From positions 186,001-250,000 of the forward strand of contig SVNK01000002.1 in the NCBI GenBank assembly GCA_015066935.1: a stretch of DNA of 64,000 bases. The letters run 5' to 3'. The translations under genes were made by a program, and so were the position numbers. Each line of letters opens with the position of its first letter. Position 1 is the stretch's first letter. Below the pieces are notes generated by a model. That model was not told the origin of the DNA and made no database searches. It saw nothing but the letters and a program-made list of their open reading frames with translations. Positions 7,387 through 15,830 of the stretch are shown in pieces. The DNA comes from Ruminococcus sp. (GTDB taxonomy: Bacteria; Bacillota; Clostridia; Oscillospirales; Ruminococcaceae).

Positions 7387-10170
7387 ATGAACAGAAAGCT
7401 TGATTGGAACAAATACCTTGAAACAGCGTCAAAAACAGTAGCTGAGGGTATTGTTATGCTGAAAAACAGAAACGAGGCTTTACCCTTGAAAGAGAATGAA
7501 ACAGTTTCTGTTTTCGGAAGAATTCAGTTTCATTACTACAAAAGCGGAACAGGTTCAGGCGGAATGGTCAATGTATCGAAGGTTACGGGAATTCTCGACG
7601 GCCTCCTTGATGCAGGCGTAAAAGTCAATACCGAACTCCTTGATATTTACCGCAGATGGGACAGTGAAAACCCGTTTGATGTCGGAACAGGCTGGGGCTG
7701 TGAACCATGGGCACAGAAGGAAATGCCTCTTACCGACGAAATAGTCAGCAATGCGGCTTCGGCAGGAAGTACAGCCATTGTGATTATCGGACGAACTGCC
7801 GGCGAGGAACAGGATTTCAAGCTCGAAGAGGGTTCGTACTACCTTACTGAAACAGAAAAAAACATGCTTACCAAGGTGTGCAGTCATTTCGAAAAGGTTG
7901 TTGTACTCCTTAATGTCGGCGGACTTATCGACATGGAATTTATCGAAAACTGCAATCCCGATTCAATACTTTACGTCTGGCAGGGTGGAATGACAGGCGG
8001 TACAGGAACTGCTGCCGTACTTACGGGCAGAATCAGTCCATCAGGCAAGCTTCCTGATACAATTGCATACAATATTTCAGATTATCCGTCTGACAAGAAT
8101 TTCGGCGACCCTGTCCGCAATTTCTATTGCGAGGACATTTATACAGGTTATCGCTGGTTTGAGACTTTTTCCAGAAATACTGTAAGATATCCGTTCGGTT
8201 TCGGTCTTTCCTACACTGATTTCGACGTGAAATTCTCATCAGCAGATTTTAAGAACAATTGTCTGTTTTTCAGATTTTCAGTAAAGAATATAGGAAAGTA
8301 CAGAGGAAAAGAGGTTGTCCAGCTGTATTACGGTGCTCCGCAGGGGAAGCTCGGAAAGCCTTCAAGAGTGCTCTGTGCCTACGAGAAAACAAAGGAGCTT
8401 GCTCCTGATGAAGTTCAGGATATAAAGATTATTGTAAAGCTTTCGGAAATCGCTTCATATGATGATTCAGGTGTTACGGGAAATCAGTTCTGCTGGGTTC
8501 TTGAAGAGGGAAGCTACAATTTCTACGCAGGAACCAATGTACGTAATGCAATGCTTGTACATACTCATGAAGTCGATGAGACAACGGTTGTAAAGCAGTG
8601 TGTTCAGGCTCTTGCCCCTGTTCTTCCGTTCAGAAGAATCAGACCTGAAGCGGTCAAGGGCGGTTTTGAACCCGCAGAGGAAGATGTTCCGCTGAGTGCC
8701 GTTAATGAGGAGAAAAGACGTCTTGAACACATTCCTGATGAGATTCAGTATACGGGCAACCGTAATATAAAACTTGTTGATGTTCTCGACGGCAACAACT
8801 CTATGGACGAGTTTATTGCACAGCTTTCCGACGACGACCTTGCTTGTATCATCAGGGGAGAGGGTATGGGAAGTCCTCGTGTAACAGCAGGTACAGCGTC
8901 TGCTTTCGGCGGAGTCAGCGATTCACTGATTTCATACGGAATCCCTACAGCCTGCTGTGCCGACGGACCGTCAGGAATGAGACTCGACTGCGGAACAAAG
9001 GCGTTCAGTCTCCCTAACGGCACATTGATTGCGTCTACGTTCAACCGTCAGCTTGTTACAGAGCTGTTCTCGTTTACAGGACTTGAAATGTGTTCAAACA
9101 ACGTAGACTGTCTTCTTGGTCCCGGAATAAATATTCACCGTCATCCGCTTAACGGCAGAAACTTCGAATATTTTTCGGAAGATCCCTATCTTACGGGAAC
9201 AATGGCGGCGGCTGAAATCAATGGTCTCCATACTGCAGGAGTGACAGGAACAATCAAGCATTTCTGCTGTAATAATCAGGAAACAAGACGTCATTTTACA
9301 GATTCGGCAGTATCGGAAAGAGCGTTGAGGGAGATATATCTCAAAGGCTTTGAGATTGCTGTCCGTGACGGAAATGCCGATACGATAATGACATCATATG
9401 GTGCGGTGAATGGTTTGTGGACAGCAGGCAACTTCGATCTGAACACAACTATTCTTCGTGACGACTGGGGCTTCAAAGGTCTTACAATGACTGATTGGTG
9501 GGCAAATATCAATGTTCGTGATCAGGAGCCTGACAGACGGAATTTTGCTGCAATGGCACGTGCACAGAATGATATTTACATGGTTTGTGCAGACGGCTCA
9601 TCAAATGATGATACAACTGCCGAATCGCTGGAAAACGGCAGTCTTGCAAGAGCAGAGCTTCAGAGAAATGCAGCGAATATATGTAGTTTTCTGATGACGA
9701 CAAATGCAATGAAAACTCTTATTGACAGGTCGGATGAACTTGAGATAATCAATCGTCCGTCGGAAGATGAAGACGATGACGGAGATGTTATTTTCCACGA
9801 TCTTGACGGCTCACTGAAAATCGACCTTGACGGAATCACAAGCGTCAAAGGAAAGAATTACAAATTTGCTCTGAAAGTAAAAAAATCAGGAATCTACAGG
9901 GTTACTGTTACCGCTTCATCTGAGCAGAGTGAGCTTGCTCAGATTCCCGTGACTCTTTTTGTTATGGGAACTGCCGCTGCTGTGTTTACATGGAACGGTA
10001 CAGGTGGTGCGTCTGTTTCCTTTGATAAGGATATACCGATTTTCTCACGTTTTTCAGCAGTAAGACTTTACTTTGCACAGAGCGGTCTTGATATGAGAAG
10101 CATCAGTTTTGAGCTTGTACGGCAGGCTGACAGTGTTGAGGCACTCGCTTTTGTTCAGAATGAGGAATGA
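7387..10170 (+). CDS. Glycoside hydrolase family 3 beta-glucosidase, permuted domain order
   Basis: The 927-residue protein has the two GH3 domains in reverse order. The (alpha/beta)6 'C-terminal' domain comes first (KTVAEGIVMLKNRNEALPL, then VIIGRTAGEEQDF), then a fibronectin-III-like domain (YPFGFGLSYTDF through KLSEIASYDDSG), then the TIM-barrel catalytic domain (ADGPSGMRL, GPGINIHRHPLNGRNFEYFSEDP, IKHFCCNNQE). The likely nucleophile is Asp703 in GLTMTDWW. This permuted order is known from R. albus beta-glucosidase. No signal peptide is seen, so it probably splits imported cello-oligosaccharides or other beta-glucosides inside the cell. The start at 7387 follows a GTGAGG ribosome binding site. 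A short reductase-like gene follows at 4 bp. Confidence 0.92.
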   Translation: MNRKLDWNKYLETASKTVAEGIVMLKNRNEALPLKENETVSVFGRIQFHYYKSGTGSGGMVNVSKVTGILDGLLDAGVKVNTELLDIYRRWDSENPFDVGTGWGCEPWAQKEMPLTDEIVSNAASAGSTAIVIIGRTAGEEQDFKLEEGSYYLTETEKNMLTKVCSHFEKVVVLLNVGGLIDMEFIENCNPDSILYVWQGGMTGGTGTAAVLTGRISPSGKLPDTIAYNISDYPSDKNFGDPVRNFYCEDIYTGYRWFETFSRNTVRYPFGFGLSYTDFDVKFSSADFKNNCLFFRFSVKNIGKYRGKEVVQLYYGAPQGKLGKPSRVLCAYEKTKELAPDEVQDIKIIVKLSEIASYDDSGVTGNQFCWVLEEGSYNFYAGTNVRNAMLVHTHEVDETTVVKQCVQALAPVLPFRRIRPEAVKGGFEPAEEDVPLSAVNEEKRRLEHIPDEIQYTGNRNIKLVDVLDGNNSMDEFIAQLSDDDLACIIRGEGMGSPRVTAGTASAFGGVSDSLISYGIPTACCADGPSGMRLDCGTKAFSLPNGTLIASTFNRQLVTELFSFTGLEMCSNNVDCLLGPGINIHRHPLNGRNFEYFSEDPYLTGTMAAAEINGLHTAGVTGTIKHFCCNNQETRRHFTDSAVSERALREIYLKGFEIAVRDGNADTIMTSYGAVNGLWTAGNFDLNTTILRDDWGFKGLTMTDWWANINVRDQEPDRRNFAAMARAQNDIYMVCADGSSNDDTTAESLENGSLARAELQRNAANICSFLMTTNAMKTLIDRSDELEIINRPSEDEDDDGDVIFHDLDGSLKIDLDGITSVKGKNYKFALKVKKSGIYRVTVTASSEQSELAQIPVTLFVMGTAAAVFTWNGTGGASVSFDKDIPIFSRFSAVRLYFAQSGLDMRSISFELVRQADSVEALAFVQNEE

Positions 10171-10174
10171 TAAC

Positions 10175-10516
10175 ATGAATATTCAGATTTTCGGCACAAA
10201 AAAGTGCTTTGATACAAAAAAAGCCCAGCGTTATTTCAAGGAACGAGGCATAAAGTTTCAGTTTATTGATATGAAGGAAAAGGGGATGAGTGCAGGCGAG
10301 TTCGAAAGCGTGAAAAAGGCTCTCGGCGGTCTCGACGGTCTTATTGATTCTGAATGCAGAGACAAGGAGCTTGCAACTCTTATAAAATATCTTTCAGATG
10401 CAGACAGAGAAGAAAAGGTCTTCGAAAATCAGCAGCTTATACGGACTCCTGTTGTCCGTAACGGTAAGCTTGCAACAGCAGGCTACTGTCCTGAAGTCTG
10501 GAAGGAATGGGAATAA
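10175..10516 (+). CDS. ArsC/Spx-family thioredoxin-fold protein
   Basis: A 113-residue protein beginning MNIQIFGTKKCFDTKKAQRYFKERG, the ArsC/Spx family start, with a single active-site-like Cys in TKKCFDTKKA and the late LIRTPVVRNGKLATAGY, corresponding to the cis-Pro region (RTP-V). It lacks a second CXXC cysteine. The family includes arsenate reductases, Spx regulators and YffB-like proteins of unknown role. It starts 4 bp after the GH3 stop and is probably co-transcribed with it, which gives no functional hint. Family certain; function not. Confidence 0.8.
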   Translation: MNIQIFGTKKCFDTKKAQRYFKERGIKFQFIDMKEKGMSAGEFESVKKALGGLDGLIDSECRDKELATLIKYLSDADREEKVFENQQLIRTPVVRNGKLATAGYCPEVWKEWE

Positions 10517-10584
10517 GCTTTAAAAGTAGATTTTACTTTTAATATATTAATGAATAGGGGTAAATCCCGAAAGGAGTAATTATT

Positions 10585-12003
10585 ATGGGACTTATTAAAG
10601 CAGCACTCGCCGGTATTGGCACACAATTCGCTGATCAGTGGCTTGAATTTTTCAGCTGTGACGCTATTGATCCGGAAGTTCTCGCTGTTAAAGGTGTAAA
10701 AAAGAATGGAAAGGGTACCTCAAATACCAAGGGAAGCGATAATGTTATTTCTCATGGAAGCGGTATCGTAGTTGCCGACGGTCAGTGTATGATTATCGTT
10801 GAACAGGGTGTTGTTATCGAAATATGTAACGAGCCCGGCTATTATACATACGATTCCAATCTCGAACCCAGCGTTTTTTATGGTGGTCTCGGAAGCGGAC
10901 TCAAGAACAGTATCAAGGAAATGTGGAACCGTATAAAGCACGGTGGCGGAGTTTCTCACGACCAGAGAATCTATTACTTCAATACCAAGGAAATTATCGG
11001 CAACAAGTTCGGTACAGTTAATCCTGTAGGATTCAGAATGGTATATCCCGAACTCGGCAGAAGCTTCACTCTGGAAGTTTCGTGTCACGGCATGTATTCT
11101 TATGAAATCACAAATCCGATTACATTCTATACAAAGGTTTGCGGTAATTTTTCGGGTGAATACAACCGTTCCGAGATTGATGAGACAATGCGAGCTGAAT
11201 TCCTCCATTGTCTCCAGCCCGGTCTTGCCAGAATATCCCAGCTTGGCATCAGATACGATGAGCTTACCCTCCACAATAACGAAATCACCGAGGCAATGCG
11301 TGAGGAGCTTATCACTCTCTGGAGCGAGGACAGAGGTATAACAGTCAAGAAGGTTGCTATCAAATCCGTTACCATTTCCCAGAAAGAAAAGGAAAGAATC
11401 CAGAAATACGAGGACATGGCATGGAACCGTGACCCTGCAAATGCTGCTGCAACAATGGTTGGTGCTCAGGCAGAAGCTATGACATCTGCTGCTAAAAACT
11501 CAGCAGGTGCCATGACAGGATTCCTTGGTATGGGAATGGCTCAGCAGGCAGGCGGACTCAATGCAAATGCACTCTTTGGAATGGCTCAGCAGAATCAGCA
11601 GAATCAGCAGATTCAGCAGATTCAGCAGCAGGCTGCGGCTCCCGCAGCAAACACATGGAAATGTGAATGTGGTACTGAAAATACAGGAAAGTTCTGCTCA
11701 GGCTGCGGAAGTGCAAAACCTGCACCAACAGGTCAGTGGAAGTGCTCATGCGGTGCCGAGAACACAGGCAAGTTCTGTGCTGAGTGCGGCAGCAAGAAGC
11801 CTGAAGAGGTTCAGGGCTGGACTTGTTCCTGCGGTGCGGTGAACAAGGGCAAGTTCTGTGCAGAATGTGGAAGCAAAAAGCCGGCAGGTGCTCCGCTTTA
11901 TCGTTGTGATAAGTGCGGTTGGGAGCCTGCTGACCCGCATAATCCTCCTAAGTTCTGTGCTGAGTGCGGAGATTCGTTTGACGACAGTGATATTGTAAAA
12001 TAA
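10585..12003 (+). CDS. SPFH-domain protein with four C-terminal zinc ribbons (YdjI-like)
   Basis: The 472-residue protein starts with an SPFH/band-7-like domain of the 'virion core protein'/YdjI type (QFADQWLEFFSCDAIDPEVLAVKG to about residue 260, including SHDQRIYYFNTKE), then a helical Ala/Met-rich stretch, a Gln-rich linker near residues 335-350 (QQNQQNQQIQQIQQQ), and four zinc ribbons with paired Cys (for example CECGTENTGKFCSGCG, CGAENTGKFCAECG). The fourth is diverged. YdjI-like proteins form membrane-associated assemblies in Bacillus, though this one shows no membrane segment. The ribbon number is high and the copies are near-repeats, suggesting recent internal duplication. Confidence 0.85.
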   Translation: MGLIKAALAGIGTQFADQWLEFFSCDAIDPEVLAVKGVKKNGKGTSNTKGSDNVISHGSGIVVADGQCMIIVEQGVVIEICNEPGYYTYDSNLEPSVFYGGLGSGLKNSIKEMWNRIKHGGGVSHDQRIYYFNTKEIIGNKFGTVNPVGFRMVYPELGRSFTLEVSCHGMYSYEITNPITFYTKVCGNFSGEYNRSEIDETMRAEFLHCLQPGLARISQLGIRYDELTLHNNEITEAMREELITLWSEDRGITVKKVAIKSVTISQKEKERIQKYEDMAWNRDPANAAATMVGAQAEAMTSAAKNSAGAMTGFLGMGMAQQAGGLNANALFGMAQQNQQNQQIQQIQQQAAAPAANTWKCECGTENTGKFCSGCGSAKPAPTGQWKCSCGAENTGKFCAECGSKKPEEVQGWTCSCGAVNKGKFCAECGSKKPAGAPLYRCDKCGWEPADPHNPPKFCAECGDSFDDSDIVK

Positions 12004-12018
12004 AAAATACGGTGAAAC

Positions 12019-12060
12019 AGCCGCTTCCGATAATGAATCGGCAGCGGCTTGTTTTGTTTC
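12019..12060 (+). terminator. Terminator after the SPFH gene
   Basis: AGCCGCT-TC-CGAT pairs with ATCGGC-AGCGGCT around an AATGA loop, followed by TTGTTTTGTTT. Confidence 0.8.
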
Positions 12061-12086
12061 TGTTATATTATTAGAGGTGTCTTATT

Positions 12087-12599
12087 ATGAGTACAGTTTT
12101 ATTTGTAATTGATATGCAGAATGATTATCTGTATGAAAAAAGAAAAAAGAATTTTTCCTATAATACACAGCAGCTTGTATCAGCCGTGAATGAAATAACA
12201 AAACAGTACAACAATAGTAATCATGATGTGATTTACATACGTCATATAATCCAGAATCTGCCTACAAATCGACTTTTATTCGGGTATTCAATTGCAGGAA
12301 CAGAAGGTGCCGAACTGTATAGCGGACTCAATATTGTTTCAAAGTACTGTTTTGATAAGTTGTTGGGTGATGCACTTTCCAACAAAAAACTCAGAGAATT
12401 ATTAGCACAGAAAGGGTGCGATACACTTCATTTGTGTGGTCTGGATGAATGTGGATGTGTTACGGCAACTGCACTCGGTGCAGTAAAAAGAGGATACAAT
12501 GCAGTGATAATCCGAAAGGGGACTGCAACTGTTTTTTCAGCCGGTAAAGTGGCTAAGACCCATAATAAGCTGAAAAACGCAGGTGTACGGTTTATTTGA
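12087..12599 (+). CDS. Isochorismatase-family cysteine hydrolase
   Basis: A 170-residue alpha/beta hydrolase of the isochorismatase-like superfamily. Asp9 (FVIDMQNDY), the Lys expected mid-protein, and the catalytic Cys in CGLDECGCVTATALGA give the usual Asp-Lys-Cys triad. Family members act as nicotinamidases, ureidoacrylate or other amidases; the usual metal-site residues of nicotinamidases (D-x-H-x-x-H) were not seen, so nicotinamidase is unlikely. It stands alone between two terminators. Confidence 0.82.
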   Translation: MSTVLFVIDMQNDYLYEKRKKNFSYNTQQLVSAVNEITKQYNNSNHDVIYIRHIIQNLPTNRLLFGYSIAGTEGAELYSGLNIVSKYCFDKLLGDALSNKKLRELLAQKGCDTLHLCGLDECGCVTATALGAVKRGYNAVIIRKGTATVFSAGKVAKTHNKLKNAGVRFI

Positions 12600-12980
12600 T
12601 TCTTACTGTATAATAAATTCAAAGGAGAACCTTTGAGAATGTCGATAAAAATAGTCATTTGCGGGCGGACGCTACCTTTTGCGTAAGTTTGCCCGATGTT
12701 TTTAAAGCAAAAAGCTGACAGCAAATGCACAAGCTGTCAGCAATAAAAAATATAGGAAGCTATTTTATGTTACTTTTTTATTCTACAACATATTTTAGCA
12801 AATGTCAATAGAAAAGCGGTAATTTATATTATTTTACTACAAAACTTGTACAAAAATTGTGCATAATACTGATTGAAATAATTACATGTATATGTTATAA
12901 TAATTAAAAATGATGAAGTTGTATAATTTTGCTTTCAATTGACAAATAGTTGACAATATACTTTTGTGAGGTGAGTTACA
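12600..12980. other. 381-bp gap between the isochorismatase and EAL genes
   Basis: It holds a terminator-like hairpin (12662-12703: CGGGC..ACGC / GCGT..GCCCG, then GTTTTT), a second perfect 9-bp inverted repeat GCTGACAGC / GCTGTCAGC at 12714-12741 with T-run only on the minus strand, and an AT-rich 240-bp leader with a promoter for the EAL gene: TTGAAA 12873-12878, 17 bp, TATAAT 12896-12901. No gene is supported. The second hairpin could end a minus-strand transcript whose source is not evident. Confidence 0.6.
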
Positions 12981-14654
12981 ATGATAGCTTCTGACAGAAT
13001 AAAAAAGCTTGATGAGTTTTTCAAGGCATTCTCAATTATTTCCGAAGGTAACTACGTGTACCTTTGCGACATAAAAGAAGATTATTCACGATGGTCGAAA
13101 AGTGCGGTTGATTATTTTAATCTTCCTGATGTGTATATGTATGGTGCAGGTTCTGTCTGGGAGGACCACATCCACCCCGATGACAGAGAAAAGTATCACG
13201 AAAGTATCGAAAGAATATTTTCCGGAGCTGATGAAGGACACGAGATGCAGTATCGTGCCATGGCAAACGACGGCTGTTATGTTGATTGTACCTGCAGAGG
13301 TGTAGTTCTGAGAGATAATAACGGTAATCCTGAGTATTTTGCCGGTGCCATTAAAAATCATGGCTCGATGAGCTACATTGATACAATTACTGGACTACGT
13401 AATCTTTATGGCTTTTTTGACGACGTGAAAGCTGTTTCAAAAAACAAGGAAAGAAATGAGTACGCAGTTTTAATGCTTGGAATCACATCATTTTCCAATA
13501 TTAATGACGTTCACGGATATACTTTCGGTAACAGTGTTCTGCGTAAATTCTCACGGATGATTCAGAAATCCTTTCCCGATAAAGAAGTGTATCGCATGGA
13601 CGGAACGAAATTCTGTATTATTGTCGATGACATGACTCAGGAGCAGATTACCGATTTATACGATGAATTACACACGAAAGCATATAATGAATTTCACGTT
13701 GATGGTCAGAGAGTGCCGCTTGCTATCAATGCAGGACTTATTGCAGTTGATGATTTCGACATCTCTGCGGAAACCATTTTTTCCTGTCTTAAATACGCAT
13801 ACAGTGAGTCAAAGAATCACTGTCTTGGTGCACTGAATGTATTTGAGAATAAACTCAGCAACGATAATACAAATATTTTCGAAAAAATAAATACAATCCG
13901 TACATCGGTCATGCGTGGCTGCAAGGGATTTTATCTTTGCTATCAGCCGATAATGTATGCAGATACGGAAAAAATCAAGGGTGTTGAAGCACTCATCCGA
14001 TGGAAAAACGATAAATACGGAATTGTTCCGCCTCTTCAGTTCATTCCCGTACTTGAACAGGATTCGCTTTTCCCTCTGCTTGGCAGGTGGATTCTCAGAC
14101 AGGCTATGAATGATTGTAAGTTCTTCCTTGAACAGTATCCTGATTTCCTGATCAGTGTCAATATTTCGTACACTCAGCTTGAACGAAGTGATTTTGTATC
14201 TGATATATTTGCCATTCTTGATGAGACGGGGTTTCCTGCGAACAATCTGTGTCTTGAGATTACAGAGCGATGTCGTCTGCTTGACATGAAGATGCTTAAG
14301 CATAAATTTGCTATGCTTAAAGAACGTGGAATAAAACTTGCACTTGACGATTTCGGAACAGGATTTTCGTCTATCGGAGTTCTCAGAGAACTTCCTATAG
14401 ATGTTGTAAAGATTGATCGTGAGTTTGTCAAGAATATAGAGAACAGTCCTGTTGACAGGAAAACAATAATGTTTGTATCATCGCTTTCAGAGGCTTTTTC
14501 AACAGAAATATGCGTCGAGGGAGTTGAAAACATTGAGATGCGTGATCTTCTCAGAAAGTACAAAGTTTCAACTTTTCAGGGGTATTTTTATTCAAAGCCT
14601 GTGTCGGTAGAAGAAATTGCGAAGCTCGAACAGCTTGATAAATGCGTGCTATAA
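12981..14654 (+). CDS. PAS-(degenerate GGDEF)-EAL cyclic-di-GMP phosphodiesterase
   Basis: This 557-residue soluble protein has a PAS domain (WEDHIHPDDREKYHESIERIF, residues about 20-125), a GGDEF-fold domain whose active loop reads RMDGTKF instead of GGDEF, and an EAL domain with GVEALIRW, the Asn of SVNISYTQLE, EITER, LDDFGTGFSS, KIDREF and EGVEN. Thus the cyclase part is very likely inactive and may serve as a GTP or partner sensor, whereas the phosphodiesterase part keeps metal- and substrate-binding residues. A long leader with its own promoter precedes it; start ATG follows GTGAGGTGAG. A second protein of similar layout is at 22701-24917. Confidence 0.88.
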   Translation: MIASDRIKKLDEFFKAFSIISEGNYVYLCDIKEDYSRWSKSAVDYFNLPDVYMYGAGSVWEDHIHPDDREKYHESIERIFSGADEGHEMQYRAMANDGCYVDCTCRGVVLRDNNGNPEYFAGAIKNHGSMSYIDTITGLRNLYGFFDDVKAVSKNKERNEYAVLMLGITSFSNINDVHGYTFGNSVLRKFSRMIQKSFPDKEVYRMDGTKFCIIVDDMTQEQITDLYDELHTKAYNEFHVDGQRVPLAINAGLIAVDDFDISAETIFSCLKYAYSESKNHCLGALNVFENKLSNDNTNIFEKINTIRTSVMRGCKGFYLCYQPIMYADTEKIKGVEALIRWKNDKYGIVPPLQFIPVLEQDSLFPLLGRWILRQAMNDCKFFLEQYPDFLISVNISYTQLERSDFVSDIFAILDETGFPANNLCLEITERCRLLDMKMLKHKFAMLKERGIKLALDDFGTGFSSIGVLRELPIDVVKIDREFVKNIENSPVDRKTIMFVSSLSEAFSTEICVEGVENIEMRDLLRKYKVSTFQGYFYSKPVSVEEIAKLEQLDKCVL

Positions 14655-14670
14655 AACACCTTCCATAAAA

Positions 14671-14712
14671 ACAGAAAGAGCCTTTCCGATATATCGGCAA
14701 GGCTCTTTCTGT
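14671..14712. terminator. Bidirectional terminator between the EAL gene and rpoD
   Basis: A 14-bp perfect outer stem (ACAGAAAGAGCCTT and complement) encloses the palindromic CCGATATATCGG, lying between convergent genes. Confidence 0.85.
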
Positions 14713-14728
14713 ATGTATCGTCGGGCAA

Positions 14729-15811
14729 TCAGTCAAGGAAATCCTTGACTTTTTTGCTTCTGCTCGGATGACGGAGCTTTCTGAGTGCTTTTGCTTCAAT
14801 CTGGCGGATACGCTCACGTGTAACGTCGAAACGCTGACCAACTTCCTCAAGAGTTCTGGCTCTGCCGTCCTCAAGACCGAAACGAAGCTTCAGAACCTTG
14901 GCTTCACGTTCTGTAAGAGTGTTGAGAACCTCGTTAAGCTGTTCTCTGAGAAGTGTATGTGAAGCAGCTTCAGCAGGTGCGGGAGCGTCATCATCAGGAA
15001 TGAAGTCACCGAGGTGGCTGTCCTCTTCTTCGCCGATAGGAGTTTCAAGGGAAACGGGGTCCTGAGCTACACGCATAATTTCTCTAACCTTATCAACGGG
15101 CATATTGAGCTTATCAGCGATTTCTTCGGGACTTGGGTCGTGACCGTTTTCGTGGAGGAGCTGACTTGAAACCTTCTTGACCTTTGTAATGGTTTCAACC
15201 ATGTGAACAGGAATACGGATAGTTCTTGCCTGGTCAGCGATAGCACGAGTTATAGCCTGACGGATCCACCATGTGGCATATGTTGAGAATTTAAAGCCCT
15301 TTGTGTAATCGAACTTCTCAACAGCCTTGATAAGACCGAGGTTTCCTTCCTGAATGAGGTCGAGGAACTGCATACCTCTTCCGACATATTTTTTTGCAAT
15401 ACTTACAACAAGACGGAGATTTGCTTCGGAAAGACGCTTTTTAGCATAAGGATCGCCCTTAGCCATTCTCTGAGCGAGTTCGATTTCTTCTTCGGTAGTA
15501 AGAAGGGGAACACGTCCGATTTCCTTGAGATAGATCTTAACAGGGTCGTCGATAGCGATTCCCTCGGTAGAAAGAGCCATTTCGAGGTCATCTGTAAGGT
15601 TGGAATCGAGACCGATTTTAAGGTCAGCATCAAGGTTCATATCTTCTACGATTTCAATATTGAGTGTTTCGCAGTTATCATAGAAAGTATTGATCTGGTC
15701 GACGTCGAAATCGAGTTCCTCAAGGGCATCGGTAATTTCTTTGGTAGTAAGTTTGCCGTTGGTCTTGCCTTGTTCCATGAGAGCTTCGATTGTATTCTTT
15801 TTATTTTCCAT
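14729..15811 (-). CDS. rpoD: RNA polymerase primary sigma factor SigA/RpoD
   Basis: The 360-residue protein has region 1.1-like N-terminus, region 1.2 ([17 protein letters not shown]), region 2 ([48 protein letters not shown]), region 3 and region 4 ([27 protein letters not shown]). These are the hallmarks of the housekeeping sigma factor that reads the TTGACA/TATAAT promoters seen throughout the window. It is 19 bp downstream of dnaG, with dgt before that: the dgt-dnaG-rpoD order is common in clostridia. The ribosome binding site is AAGGAGG. Confidence 0.97.
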   Translation of the reverse strand: MENKKNTIEALMEQGKTNGKLTTKEITDALEELDFDVDQINTFYDNCETLNIEIVEDMNLDADLKIGLDSNLTDDLEMALSTEGIAIDDPVKIYLKEIGRVPLLTTEEEIELAQRMAKGDPYAKKRLSEANLRLVVSIAKKYVGRGMQFLDLIQEGNLGLIKAVEKFDYTKGFKFSTYATWWIRQAITRAIADQARTIRIPVHMVETITKVKKVSSQLLHENGHDPSPEEIADKLNMPVDKVREIMRVAQDPVSLETPIGEEEDSHLGDFIPDDDAPAPAEAASHTLLREQLNEVLNTLTEREAKVLKLRFGLEDGRARTLEEVGQRFDVTRERIRQIEAKALRKLRHPSRSKKVKDFLD

Positions 15812-15830
15812 AGAAAATCCTCCTTAGCGG

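Noticed and set aside
12639..12686. Tiny 15-codon open frame after the isochorismatase gene (starts ATGTCGATAAAA)
   Set aside because: It follows a hairpin rather than a convincing ribosome binding site and overlaps the terminator-like structure.
12714..12741. Inverted repeat GCTGACAGC / GCTGTCAGC as a terminator for the isochorismatase gene
   Set aside because: The T-run lies on the wrong strand and a better terminator candidate precedes it at 12662-12703.
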